This document shows positions 35,299 through 47,399 of a stretch of DNA of 64,000 nucleotides, piece after piece. The DNA comes from Druceiella hillmani (taxonomy: Eukaryota; Arthropoda; Insecta; Lepidoptera; Hepialidae). A program made the position numbers and the translations under genes. The stretch's first letter is position 1. Every line of letters starts with the position of its first letter. The notes below the pieces were generated by a model, which did not search any database, was not told where the DNA came from, and saw only the letters and a list, made by a program, of their open reading frames with translations. The stretch lies in contig JAYKKI010000066.1 of assembly GCA_039881145.1 (NCBI GenBank), forward strand, positions 8,133,501-8,197,500, read 5' to 3'.

Positions 35299-35518
35299 CA
35301 CACACACAACCACGCGCACACACGCATGCATGTATGTGTGTACGTGTTTGTGTGTGTGTATGTGCGTGTGTGTGTTTGTGTTTGTGTGTGTGCGTGCGTG
35401 TGTATCCGTGCGTGTTCGGGCGCGTGTCTGCGTGCATGTTCGTGTGTGTGCGTGTGCGTGTGTGCGTGAACGCGCGCGCGCGTCTGCGTGTGTATATGCA
35501 TGTGTGTGTGTGTATGCG
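35299..35518. repeat. Alternating purine-pyrimidine (TG/CG/CA) tract of about 220 bp
   Basis: An almost unbroken run of TG, CG, CA and TA dinucleotides including ACGCGCGCGCGCG near 35470. Alternation makes all frames open on both strands, which explains the long Cys/Val- and His/Thr-rich open frames here. None is a gene. Such tracts have strong Z-DNA-forming potential. Confidence 0.95.
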
Positions 35519-35533
35519 CTATTTAAAAAATAA

Positions 35534-35705
35534 CAATATGATTCATCATGAAATTTTTTTAAATGTATGAATATACATGAATAGAAATTAAAAAATACTT
35601 TTAAAAAATAAACTTGGTCAATATGATTCATCATCAAATTTTTTTAAATGTATGAATATACTTGAATAGAAAAATGTTTACAGATCACAGGGAAAATAAA
35701 AAAAC
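35534..35705. repeat. 85-bp tandem duplication
   Basis: CAATATGATTCATCATGAAA followed by TTTTTTTAAATGTATGAATATAC at 35534 recurs at 35619 with two changes, period 85. Confidence 0.85.
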
Positions 35706-37179
35706 ATATATTTCATATTAGAATAAACCATATACCGTGTGTTCTTTTAACTCAGACCGTAAGTGGAAATCCGAAACCATAACAAATACAGTGAAACTAT
35801 CTGAGGTACCGTTAGAACTTGTTTTATGGAAACAATTTTTAATTTGGTTTGATTTCATTAAAAATTAATAAAAATTAAAAAGAAATTATTAAAGTTTATA
35901 ATTGTTTTTATATGAATCGCCTCAGTTTTATGATAGTATCATTTCATTGCGCGGGAAAAAAAAAAGCTGTACACAAAAGTTGGTCATCTTTTATATAAAC
36001 TTTTTCATCCAATTTGTGGCACGTTTCTGGAAACTTTTAGAAATATTTACAAAGACATATGCTGAATATTGTGTTAAAAATAGTAAGCTGCGTCGTTTAA
36101 TAGCTGCACGCCGTAATATTGGGACTTATCCATATTGATCCGTACACTTGATCCGTAAGGTGATCCGTTGTACACTTGATCCGTAAGTCGCCCTTATGAA
36201 AAAATTCAACATATTTTGTTTATAGTTCATGAAGATCGTAAATAAATCTGCAAATACATTTCTGTCATTAAAAAAATGTTTGCTTTTTTTTGTAGAATCG
36301 ACAGATGATATTATTTTCTGTCGATACTTTATAAATGAAATTTGAAGAAAAGTTTAAATAAATACCCCCATAGAATACAATATTGATATGTTATGTATCT
36401 AGACTAACTTTGTGTTACAATACTAAAATTTACAACTGTTCTATGAGGGGATTTTTAGAAAGTTTGACCAATTTCCGCTATCCAGATTTTCTTCCTTTAC
36501 ATTGAAATAATACTGTCAAAAATGGGTCGATATACAGAACAAAAAAATTGTTAATTTTTTAATGAAACACACGCTTGATCAAAATTTTTACTATGCCAAA
36601 ATTAGTTTTCCTAAAAAAGTAAATACAAATATATTGTGACGTAGTACGTCTAATATTAATGTAAGAATTTAATATGATAAGATAATAATTGCATCTTATT
36701 TTTTCATATATTCTGCCATGGACAGAATATTTGGAATAAAACGTAAGAGAAGTTTATCTTACTTTAAATTAGTTTCCGAGAGAGTAATCACAAATATTTG
36801 CTTATGTTTGTTATTTCACAAAGTTATAATCCACAAAATAAATAGGAAACATTATGAAAGAAGAGCAGTTTGTTTAACTTGTATTAAGTAACGAAACTTT
36901 GTGTTGGAGCCAATTCATTTTATTAATAAATTTAATCACAGAAACAGATTGATCGGATGTATCTTCTTATATATATAAATCATATAACAAAACATTGATA
37001 GATTATAATTAATGAAATCAAATAATAGTTACAGTAATATACACTCTCTTCATAAAATTATTTTATACGCTTTTCTTTCTATTGCTAATAATAAATATTC
37101 AGTTTTTCCCTAAATGTATTCTCAATGAAATCTTTAATATTCAGCCAAATTTTTACCTTAAGAATTTTCTTTGAATATG
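35706..37179. other. AT-rich non-coding stretch with a clustered GATCCGT motif
   Basis: Four GATCCGT words occur within about 50 bp (36137-36187), partly as a CACTTGATCCGTAAG duplication. A plus-strand frame ending just before it (to 36138) has a plausible Arg/Leu composition near its end but no domain I recognise. Confidence 0.45.
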
Positions 37180-37860
37180 TTGACTACATTGCACGGAAGT
37201 AATATTCAATCGAAGATTACGCAACTAGTTAAATCGATGTAACGACTATACTACACGACTTCTTGTAAACATTTCAAACGTTCAATCTACTTCGCCCGTT
37301 ATCCGTTGATTAACGGCTTATACAATTATTAGTACAGTAGCTCGTACGAATAATTACAATTTAATTTATGAATTACAAATTACTTCAGTCACTAATCGCT
37401 TGACTTGGCGTCGCAATAGGTTTTTGCGTAATAAATGTCAGAGGCCTCCTTAATTTAGTTTAAATGGGCCCCATTTACTAAATCTAATGAGCCTAAGCTG
37501 CTTGTAAATTTATGATTTTATAATCCCCTTGTCCTAGCGAACTAAATGAAATCGACTTATTTATTCGAGGCCTTATTTATTACAGTAACCCATCATCGGA
37601 AACGTTTCAAATGACTCTGCTGATTGAACTTTTAGGCTTTATCGATCATCAAGGGAGAAAGGGTGATCGGATGTTATTTGACTTGGAAAGGTGAGGTTAT
37701 TTTGAACTTATCTCGTTTGTTGTATCTATTTTGGGTATAAGTTTGCGGTGTGAAATCGTAGCAGAAGCAACTAATACTGCGTAACTATAACGGGATTTAC
37801 AATTCGAGACAAAGAAAGGGACGATCATTGGTTGTAGGTTGAGGGGTAAGAATGTTGTCC
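37180..37860. promoter_or_regulatory. Candidate conserved non-coding element (enhancer-like)
   Basis: Non-repetitive, moderately GC-richer and dense in TAAT/ATTA cores. Distinct words include CGTAATAAATGTCAGAGGCC, AAATGGGCCCCATTT (an odd-length near-palindrome at 37462-37476), CTAATGAGCCTAAGCTGC and TAATCCCC. There is no open frame with splice sites on either strand. Its texture is that of deeply conserved intronic regulatory DNA, which would suit a large neuronal adhesion gene. Conservation is not testable here. Confidence 0.4.
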
Positions 37861-38399
37861 GGCAATATTAATTATTGTCTCTTGTATTCAGAAGTATTAA
37901 AATATGTGTCGTAACAAATTTTAATAACTTCGTCTATTTTAAACAGTCGTTTTAAATTCTACGGTAATGATAGAGTACAATTATGTTCATATTTTTCCAA
38001 TAGGGTAATAGACCAATAACTATTCTGATGTTAATCTAATATTAGTACAAAGAAAACTGGAAGAAAACATTCAAATTTTTTAACGTTTACTTATAGTATT
38101 TTTGATAATGTTATGACACGAGAAATTAGATCTTGTATGGGAATATTTATTGGAAAGTTTTTTTGGGAATTTTTATTCATGCAAACAAATTATTTCTCTA
38201 ATGTTACAAGAAGACATTAGGGTGTAGGAAATTTACTATTGTACCTATATAACTTGGGCAATAGGATTGTCACCCATCCTGCAATTTTTGGATATATTTT
38301 CTATTAGTAAAATTTGTTCATTTACACTTTCGCAAATAGTTATATTCAGTGTATCTTCTCATTATATGAAATTTTATCACAAACTAAATTTCCCACGGT

Positions 38400-38432
38400 T
38401 ACGTGCGTGCGTGCGTGTGTGTGTGTGTGTAG
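38400..38432. repeat. (CGTG)n/(TG)n microsatellite
   Basis: ACGTGCGTGCGTGCG followed by (TG)n. Simple repeat. Confidence 0.9.
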
Positions 38433-38924
38433 CATTCCTTTAATACATTTCTCGTAATCTGTATTATAGAATAACTTTTTTTAAGAAAATCTTCCTATAT
38501 TTGTATCGCAATAAAAATAAAAGATTAAAAATATGAATTAAGAGCTTCAGCAATCTTCAACTCTATCTACAAAGACGGTGAGTATTTCGTATTACATTAA
38601 ATTATACTGTCTTTCGCATTTGACGTAGAGATAGACTAGTTTTGAGATAGACTAGTTATACAAGTAATAATATATGACTATTAAAATAAATCAAACTTAC
38701 ATCCAATGATACAAAAAATCATTAAGCAACTGGCTACTAACAAATCCATCGATAATTTTCACAAAAATAAATAAAATAATTAAATATTATCTGTGTATTT
38801 AAATATATAAAATTTACCTATTTAATATTATCCATTCACTACCTTCATCGTTAAGTAATAAGGACTACGCAATCATACTTCCTTAAAACAATAATTAATT
38901 CACTAAGAGTGAAATATTACTGTG
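38433..38924. other. AT-rich non-coding stretch
   Basis: A 16-base word (GAGATAGACTAGTTxTA) is duplicated near 38625-38655. Nothing else. Confidence 0.45.
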
Positions 38925-39260
38925 GACTACGAACCTCCATTCCAAGTCCAAACAGACCGTACCTACGAGTGAACCTAAAGCGCGTCCCGTACGTCTGACC
39001 TATGTCAGATAGGATTTTATATAAGGTTATCCTTCCATATAAATCAAAACTAATATTACCTGCGAGGATGAAATATGTTATGTTTAACGTCACTTATGTT
39101 ACCCTTCGCTCGATGAGAATACAAACCAGATGCACAGTCGCTTTTACGGCTTTACAGTTAAGCGTGTGAAATGATATTGTTCGTTGCGTAGCCGAATTGT
39201 TACACTTCTCGTTTCCCTATCGTTTACGGGGAATAAAAAGGACTATGTACCTATGTAGAT
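38925..39260. promoter_or_regulatory. GC-richer non-coding island
   Basis: Non-repetitive block with AGCGCGTCCCGTACGTCTG and GTCGCTTTTACGGC. No sustained frame with good splice sites. Possible regulatory element by composition only. Confidence 0.25.
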
Positions 39261-41032
39261 GTGTTTTAGAAACTGGTTGTAGTGTAAAAACAGGCTGCTG
39301 GTAAACATTACCTGTCATTATTAAATTAATGTTTGTTGAATATTAAGTATATTTTATTAAATTAATTGACGTTCGGTAAAGTTTTGATTACTCTATTTAA
39401 ATTATTAAAATCGTAGGAACCATGTGTACAAGAACAAGTCCAAAATGGGTCACTTTTAATATACTACTACCACATTTATATTGTTTGCTTTTGATGGAGG
39501 CCAGATCTATAAATTTAACCTCTTTTTCTCTTCACCATATTTAATAAGGTAAGGTAGGTAATACACCTAGTATTTAGGCTAATTATTATGAATATGAACG
39601 CATTTTGTTTAAATATATTAGGTTGGATAATATGCTTCTGAGAGCAAGTGACCAGTTTAAAAGGTCCGATTTCGTTAACATACTTGCTTAATATAGAACA
39701 TATAGGGGAAGAAACAAAAATTGTAATAATGGAAAAAAATTATTTTATAGATATTTTCTCAATTTTTTCTTTAACCCGCACCTGAAAGTACATTAAAATT
39801 ACTCTTTGAATCTTACGGAGAGAATGAATTGCGGTAATGAATTATAATAATTTCCCGCAATAAAATGATAAAAGTTTTCTTTCTTATTATATATACGGTA
39901 ATTAATAACGGCCTTGTTATATTTCTTTATAATTTTTTCTTTTAAAGGATCAATATTTAAAAAAAAACCTATTCAACTTTGTTCTACGCAATGGGGTATA
40001 CGAAAAAGATATAATAAAATTTCTCCCATTTTACATGTAGGAGACTTTTTTTAATTTTCTTTTATAACTTTGTAGGCATAATAAATATATGTAATTATGC
40101 CAATGATATAAAATCACTAATAGTCTGTAAATAAAACGGCCGCGACGTAGACCGACATGAAAGACAAGAGATGGGCATGGCGAAACTAAGAGGAATACTA
40201 GTTTGGCTACGGAATAAGGTAACTTCATTTTCCTACCACACAAATATTTTTGAGTATTAATTATTAAACTGCAATGGAGTTAATATGCTTAATGAAATTT
40301 GCTAGCTCCTCCATTAGATTGTTTCTGGGAAAAACAGCTGTGATATGTTTTTGCAATTTACTCAAATTACTTAGTATTTAGTTGTTATTAGTGCATGGCA
40401 GGTAATTTTCATTCCGATTTTAAAAGTTGAGACTTTATAGCTGCTGTATATTAAAGAGTTACATTTAATCCACACAAAAATATTTCAAAAATATGTTTAT
40501 TTCTCTTCAGTCATTAACTGCTTTTTACGTAGTTGCGTTATTTCGTGTACATTTTATTAAATGAATGGATAATGTCTTCCTTTACTAAACCGATTTCTTA
40601 GTTCTTTCCTTCGTTTTCTGTAGTATTCGTTAGTTATACTTTAGTTTTCTTAGTTATACTCGTTAGTTATTAATTATATCATATGTTTTAATAATTTTGT
40701 TTAACACTATTGTTTGTTAAAGGTAACATGCATTCAGTATTATTTTACATAGAATAAAATCAATACACCTTCTTTTAATTTGTATAATTACACTTTTTTC
40801 ATTTAAAGCTACTGTTAATTTCTAAAGTATTTACAGATTAACGGTAACTTATATCACAAAAATATGTAATTCAATTGACTTTATTATTTTTATGCAAAAT
40901 CCGAGATTTGTTTTAAGAAAATTTTGTTTCCTTTCGATAATTCAAAAGTAAAATAAAAAAGCTTTTTAAGAATGAAAATAGAATAAATTTTTTGTATTAA
41001 TAGCCATTCCTTTATCAAATTTTAAAATATTA
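39261..41032. other. AT-rich non-coding stretch
   Basis: No gene or definable repeat. A TTAGGTTGG word at 39618 resembles a mariner terminal repeat but stands alone. Confidence 0.45.
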
Positions 41033-41819
41033 CTCTAAAATGTGCGGATCCAAATTTCTAATGATCTAAAAACTAAATTGAAATCGCTATTGAATTGAAA
41101 GTAATCCCTTGAATTAATTAGTAGGCAAAGTTGGACTAATTTTAAGTTAAATGTTTATATGAAAGTTACGCCTTTATTACATATATTTTTAACAATTGAA
41201 CTTAAATTTACCTTTAATTTACTTTGTAACGAGTAGTTTTACTAAGCGGGCAGAAATAAAACTCATTATTTAATTAATTTTCTCGTTGTGTTATCAGATA
41301 AATGGCATGTTCATTTACACACACTAGTTTTAATTTTGTATTGTAAAAGTTAAAGAGACCTTAATACATAATTAATTAAATGGAGTATGGTTGTTAATTA
41401 CATATTGTTTCTGTTTATACGTTTTTTACTTCTAGTGAATAGAACGGCATATGGATTTGTTCTATATGTCATAGCTAGTCTAGTATAAGTAATCATGATA
41501 TACTATGGTTGGAACTTTACAAATATTAATATCTGGTTACTTTACTTTTACACATTAATGTCACAGTACACATCTAAGGTTATAATAATATTGGCAAAAA
41601 AATATTCGTTATTATATTAGTTTTACAATTTATTGACGAATTTTTACATTTTATTTGGAAGAAAATTGTAATTATGTTTACCCTTGGCTATAATTTACGA
41701 ATAGGCTTGGCTGGGAGACTTCCTAGCGTAATGCCTGATATAAATAAATAAGGGAAACTATATCATATATAATCATCGCAGTAGTTTTCCTATACAATTT
41801 TCTAAGGTTTTTCTCTACG

Positions 41820-42165
41820 GTTTTTGATAATTTTTGGTTAAATAGTATCGAAAATAGGAAGAGAATATTTTACATATATTTCAGTATCATAAAACGATAC
41901 TCAACATTATATAAACACGTTTTTTCATAATTTTTGATTACGTAGTTTCTTAAATAGTATCTTAAATGGTATGTTTTACGTATTTTTCAGTATCATATAA
42001 CGTTATTTCACAGTATACACGGTATTACAAAAAATTTTTTAGGTCTTTAACCACGTCTTTTCATAATTTTTGATTACGTAGTTTCGTAAATAGGAAGTGG
42101 GTATGTTTTACGTATTTTTCAGTATCATATAATGATACTCCACTCTGCAGAAGGTGTTAAAAAAA
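41820..42165. repeat. Diverged tandem repeat, three copies, in the fold-back spacer
   Basis: TTCATAATTTTTGATTACGT at about 41924 and 42060, and a weaker version at 41822, are each followed by AGTxTC-TAAATAG and TTTCAGTATCATAxAACGATA. Spacing is about 103 and 136 bp. Confidence 0.75.
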
Positions 42166-42284
42166 TTGTTTATATAATTTGTCTAATCCTCAAATTTCAA
42201 TGTAAATATTTTTGGTTGCTTGTAACTGGGATATATGTGGTTTAATATACTTCATTACTATACAAAATTCAAATTTCTACATCA

Positions 42285-42400
42285 AACGGTTTATGGAAAA
42301 AAACATCTGTGACAGATGGACAGTGAGTGACTTGTGTAATGAGTGATATTATAAAGGTTTCGTTTTTTCCTTTATCAGTAAGTACGATAGAGATAGTTAA
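42285..42400 (-). repeat. Lepidopteran dispersed repeat fragment, reverse orientation
   Basis: GTGACAGATGGACAGTGAGT, GTGATATTATAAAGGTTTCG and TTTTTTCC follow the order of the reverse complement of the GGGTTCCGTACCTCAAAAGG repeat and its CTGTCTGTC segment. Diverged and partial. Confidence 0.55.
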
Positions 42401-43127
42401 ATATAAAACCCCATTTTTCCAATTTCCAAATAAAATATAAAAATTCGTCAATAAATTGTAAAACTATTATTGTAAACTATTATTGTATAATAGCGAATAT
42501 TTTTTTTGCCAATATTATTATAACCTTAGATGTGGTTAATTAATTTGAATTACTTTTTTCCCGAAAATTTATTTTATTTTGTACTGTGACATTAATGTGT
42601 AAAAGTAACGTAACCAGACATTTATATTTGTAAATTTCCAACCATAGTATATCATGATTACTTATACTAGACTAGCTAAGACATATAGAACAAATCCATA
42701 TGCCGTTCTATTCATTAGAAGTAAGAAACGTATAAACAGAAACAATATGTAATTAACAACCATACTCGATTTAATTAATTATGTATTAATGTCTCTTTAA
42801 CTTTTACAATACAAAATAAAAACTAGTGTGTGTAAATGAACATGCCCTTTATCTGATAACACAACGAGAAAATTAATTAAATAATGAGTTTTATTTCTGC
42901 ACGCTTAGTAAAACTACTCATTACAAAGTAAATTAAAGTAAATTAAAGGTAAATTTAAGTTCAATCGTTAAAAATATATGTAATAAAGGCTTAACTTTCA
43001 AATAAACATTTAACTTAAAATCAGTCCAACTTCGCCTACTGATTAATTTAAGGGATTACTTTCAATTCAATAGCGATTTCAATTTAGTTTTTAGATCATT
43101 AGAAATTTGGATCCGCACATTTTAGAG

Positions 43128-43839
43128 CAATTTCCCCGTTCATTTCTCTGTACGCAAAATACTTAAACTTTTGATTAATTTAACTCAATCAAGACAAATT
43201 CAACATGGAGATGCTAACTATGCCATTTTCCAATTACTGATTATATCGAATTTAAAAAATACTGAAAAAGAAAAATACTTGGTTTCACAATGCGCTCATA
43301 AAACGGATGTGAAATAAAGAAGAGAAATATCTCATGGTTATTAATCAAATTTTTATATGTTCCTACTCATGGGATAGTAAACATTTTGTCCTTTCCATCC
43401 AATGATCAAGAATTTCTTGAATAATATTTGCAATTCTGACATTAAAAAACTGACTCCGATCAGACGGGAATGAAAAAATTACGTTAGTTAATATTTTTTA
43501 TTGGGAAGCAAAATAACATGTTCATGCGTAGATTCCAGTTATTCAACCATTATTATTTCTATGAGATAAATAAATATAAAGAAAGACAAATTATAAAGAA
43601 AGAAAAATCCAAAGTCAAAGCTAATAAACCGATATCCATTTAGAGACCAAATCGTACTTTCAGAATAAATATAAAAGTCCAAGAGTTATAGTATCACTTA
43701 TTTCTTTTCTAATTATACAAAGTAAAATTAATTCATTGAGTTTACGGTATTTTGGACCAATAACTAAAAAAATACTAGATTAGATACACGTTTCTATTAT
43801 GATATAGCTATTTTGTCAGTAATTTGAAAATCCAATACG
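43128..43839. other. AT-rich non-coding stretch
   Basis: Nothing identified. Confidence 0.5.
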
Positions 43840-44540
43840 TAATTTCAAGAAATTCAATACGTAAAGCAAACGTTCCTCCGGTATATAATATATTGAATCT
43901 GCTCTAGTTAAGGGGAATCTATAAACTACGAAAAGGAGATTCTGTAAAATTACTGTGCCAATAGTTAAAAAATAAACTGAACAATTAAAAAAAATCGAAA
44001 ATAAACAGAACAATTAATATATTAATAATTTATGAGACTTCTTTTGAAACCCGATATTTAATTCAAATGGTCGGCAGTTGTATAATGTTTTGAATTATAT
44101 ATTCTATTTTAATTCATCGACAAAGGAATCCTTAAACGCTAAAAATTTTAATCTGTATAACTAATCTATAAATAATTAAATGAAAGATAAACGCTTCAAT
44201 ATAAAATATAAAATAAACTGAATAACTGTTCTATTAATTATATTTGAGACTTATTTTGAACCAATACTTAAGGCACATGTTCGGCCTTCGTATAATATCA
44301 CGAATTCGTTCTACATCGAGGCAGGAATCCATAAACGACATAAAGTTGAATCTGTAAAATTATTTTGTATATAGTTAAAAATAAACTGATTGATTAAATA
44401 TAAAGTAAAAAATAAACCGAGTCATTACTCTATCAATAATTTGTGAGACCTATTTTAAACCCAATATTTAAGGCACACGTTCATTCGTAGTATTATACCG
44501 TGAATTCACTCTACATAGGGAGAGGTATTCATAAACGACG
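43840..44540. repeat. Decayed tandem array, period about 200-215 bp
   Basis: The word order AATAAACTGA.. , TTTGAGACxTATTTTGAACCC, AATATTTAAGGCACACGTTCG, GAATTC-CTCTACAT and AATCxATAAACGACGAAAAG occurs in about three and a half copies, with GAGAC anchors near 44033, 44247 and 44447. The first copy is partial. It is diverged and non-coding, and ends just before the exon at 44.7 kb. Confidence 0.8.
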
Positions 44541-44712
44541 AAAAGTTGGCTCACACTTCTTGCAGAAAGTTTGTCTGAATGCAAACTGGAGCGTTATAAA
44601 TATTAAGTAAGCATGTTCATAAAAATGGCTGGGAGCTTGTAGGGCGGGCGCGCCGTGAGCGGATCAAGTGGCTAAGCGATAAGCAAAGATAATTTATCAC
44701 GGAGCAGCTTAC
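44541..44712. other. Intron start after the linker exon, GC-richer
   Basis: This short piece, on the donor side of the exon at 44713-44778, carries GGGCGGGCGCGCCGTGAGCG and GATAATTTATC. It may be a splicing or transcriptional control region. The function is unknown. Confidence 0.3.
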
Positions 44713-44778
44713 CTTCCTTGTTGGCGTTATTACTCTTCATTTCCGTCGCTTTTGGCGAAGTAGACGGCATCGGAATCT
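44713..44778 (-). CDS. DIP-like Ig gene: exon after Ig3 (start of the linker)
   Basis: On the minus strand TTGCTTTCCATAG precedes the exon and GTAAGC follows it. The 66 bases enter with AG, completing GAG (Glu) with the single G left by exon 49033-49142. The junction therefore reads RLYE then IPMPSTSPKATEM and KSNNANKE. DIP/lachesin-like proteins characteristically continue from Ig3 with RLYEIPLPST, so the join restores a family signature. The exon leaves in phase 1. It encodes the polar stalk between Ig3 and the C-terminal membrane anchor. The neighbouring intron toward Ig3 is 4,254 bp. An earlier reading of this patch as a non-coding GC island was discarded because of the exact splice and phase fit. 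Confidence 0.88.
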
Positions 44779-45669
44779 CTATGGAAAGCAATTTGAATCC
44801 AGTATTAATATTATGGAAAAACAAGCTTGTAGTGTTCAATACAAAAGTTTTGAGCTAATCATCTTCAGTCGCAAAATACTTTTAGACAATGTACTTTGTC
44901 CTGTGATTAATGAAACAATATCGAAATATTGTGCGTATATATAAGATCGATTTATAACTGGTTATGTCGGTTTAACTTTGCAATTAAAAGGAAGAGCTTT
45001 TATCTTGGCTACACTTTTCGTTTTGTATAATATTAACGACATTTCTCACAATTTTGAAAGACATAATCCTAATATTATGAATGCAAAATTGAGTATTTTT
45101 TGACTATTTATTTTGCTTTCACGTCTCAGCTTCTAAAATAATCTGCTTGAAATTTTGTACACATATAGCCTTTATCATGCAGATGAACTTACGATAACAC
45201 ATTTATGGCAACATAGAATTTATTTTATTTCACAGAAAATTTAAAGAAATCGTCCCTTTTGGGCTCAGAGGGTATGTAATAACACCTCACTGCAACATAA
45301 CAGCCTTCATCTGGCTACTGTAGAGCACGGACTTTTTTTCCTTTTTTTACCCTTTCTTATTTTATGTGCCTGGTAAACAACTTAGCCATTTTCAATGCTA
45401 AAATCCATTCTTTTCCCAGGGTATTTTTTTTTTATTTCACTACCATTTTTCCTCAAAATTTATATTTAATAAATTTTATTTGCTTTACATTAAAATAATG
45501 AGAGATATATTACTACTGTTCTTATTAAAAATTCAAAGAAATCATATAATTTTACCAAACGAGTGAAGATCATTGATATCTAAATTAACTTGCATTACTT
45601 AAACACATGAAAATAAAAGAAACCTGTATTTATTTGTTTACTTAATATTTTATAACATATATTATTTAA

Positions 45670-45890
45670 CGAAAGATTATATTTTGTTTTTATTTTTTAA
45701 ATATATTAGTTAATTATTATCAACGATCGTCATAAAGGAGATTAAAACGAAATTTTTTATTTTATGAAGCTTTTTTGATAAGGATGTCATTTTATTTTTA
45801 TTCCTTAAATTAATATGTTAAATATTATGAACGATCATCATAAAAAGAAAAAAATGAGATTTTTTTCATGTGAATCATTTCTGGTAAGGT
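45670..45890. repeat. Two-copy tandem duplication, period about 108 bp
   Basis: TATTATCAACGATCGTCATAAA near 45716 recurs as TATTATGAACGATCATCATAAA near 45825, each after a TTTTTATT-C/TTTTAAAT run. Moderately diverged. Confidence 0.6.
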
Positions 45891-46765
45891 CAAAATTAAT
45901 TGTGAAAATTAATACAGCTTTGGAACAGGGAAAAAAGTAGGTTTGTTTTAAAAACAAATATAAACTAATTATGAAATTATTATATTCACCAAAGTAATTT
46001 CTTAAATAAATGTTTTAATCTTTCTTTTGAACAAAAAACAAATTCAGTGACATGCAGAATTTATTATTTTACCTTTTCCAAGGAATTTTTAAATATTAGC
46101 CTTTCAATACAAAAATACGGATATCATCAGTTTCTTTACAATCAAATCTATTTTCATTATTTTTTTATTAAGAGAAGTCACAAAAAATTCATTATTTATC
46201 TATTTTTACCAACTTAAACAAACTTTCTTGTCGACTGATTTGAAAATGGTTTTATTTAACTAAAAGAACTTTGATGTCCATCTCATAGGTGCTTTAAAGA
46301 AATCTGGTTCATTTATTAGGTTCATTGAAATAATCTTATTTCGCGAACATTTAATCTATCATTGGCAAATTTCAAACCGACATCTACTTGAGTAGAACTT
46401 ATTGAAAGTGTGAAAGCTTTGGCGTCCAAACTCACTTTTTAGTTTTAAATGTAACATATTGCGATGAGGATATTTCCATAGTTTTAATATTTAGTAGCAA
46501 GTTAATAAAGTGATACTGTCTGCTAACATTATGCAAAATTGTTGATGCAAAATGAAAAATAACGAGTACACATCAATGGTGAAGTTAATTTTTTCTATAG
46601 AAATTCCTACTAATAATGCCTTGTATTAAATTAAACATAGAACTCAATGGAAAACAAAGCAGTGGACTCAGCCAATAATAAATATTATTACTAATAAACT
46701 GAAAATACAGTTCTTATCAGAGCAATGTATTTACTGTTACATGTATATTTTTATGCCTAGGAGTT

Positions 46766-46887
46766 ATTGTTATTTTACTAAACTATAAATTTTCTCCAAA
46801 AATCAACAAGTATACGAAATAGCCCCACTACTATTTCGTATACTTGTTGATTTTTGGAGAAAATTTATAGTTTAGTAAAATAACAAT
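46766..46887. repeat. Perfect 57-bp hairpin
   Basis: 46766-46822 and 46831-46887 are exact reverse complements (57 of 57) around the 8-base loop CCCCACTA. The arms start ATTGTTATTTTACTAAAC and end ACAAGTATACGAAATAG. The lack of any mismatch means it is either very young or kept identical by conversion. No coding content, and no sister copy elsewhere in the window. An RNA copy in either orientation would fold into a long stem. Confidence 0.95.
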
Positions 46888-47399
46888 TATTTAACTACTT
46901 AGAATTATTAAATTATTACAATTGAATAAAATAATTTCCATTTTCACGAACAGAAATTAGTTGTGTTTATATCCCTGTATTTCAAATTAATTAAAGAAGC
47001 ATCACACATCACAATTATGGATATTAAAACCTGATAACATAACGTTATAAATATCTATCCTTACTTGAAATCATCAACCCAGGTTTTATGTTTTTCTTTT
47101 TCTAACCATTCTAAATTTAATAAACGCGGTATATAAAATACAATGAACAAAATTTGTGTGAATAATATTTATAATTTAAGTAATATGAAAAAACAATACT
47201 ATTAGCATTTTAGTTTTATTTCGAGCATTAGTGGATTTTATGTAATCAAACGAAAGTAAATGCTTGGTGTTTTCATTTCAATTGTAATCAACAATATCTA
47301 TTTGCAAAAGTTAGCTCCTCCGTCGTCGTAACTTTTATTATTTTATTATTGCGCAATTTGATAATATTTTTTTAAATATACACAACGAACAATTTTTGA

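Larger units (their letters stand above)
41033..43127. mobile_element. Large inverted-repeat (fold-back) structure, about 2.1 kb
   Basis: The left arm (41033-41662) and right arm (42423-43127) are reverse complements along their length, about nine positions in ten by eye. The outer ends match as CTCTAAAATGTGCGGATCC and its complement. The right arm has an extra segment of about 50 bp between the complements of CACAGTAC and CACATCTAAGG. A 760-bp spacer holds a tandem repeat (41820-42160) and a lepidopteran dispersed repeat. There is no transposase frame. It could be a fold-back transposon, a non-autonomous element with very long TIRs, or a local inverted duplication. I see no target duplication that decides it. 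Confidence 0.85.

Noticed and set aside
35134..35637. Long open frames on both strands (up to 167 codons), His/Thr- or Cys/Val-rich
   Set aside because: They are by-products of the alternating TG/CG tract, which is stop-poor in all frames. There is no start context, domain or splice support.
35902..36138. 78-codon plus-strand frame ending with an Arg/Leu-rich segment
   Set aside because: No recognisable domain, homologue or splice context. Length is within chance for this composition.
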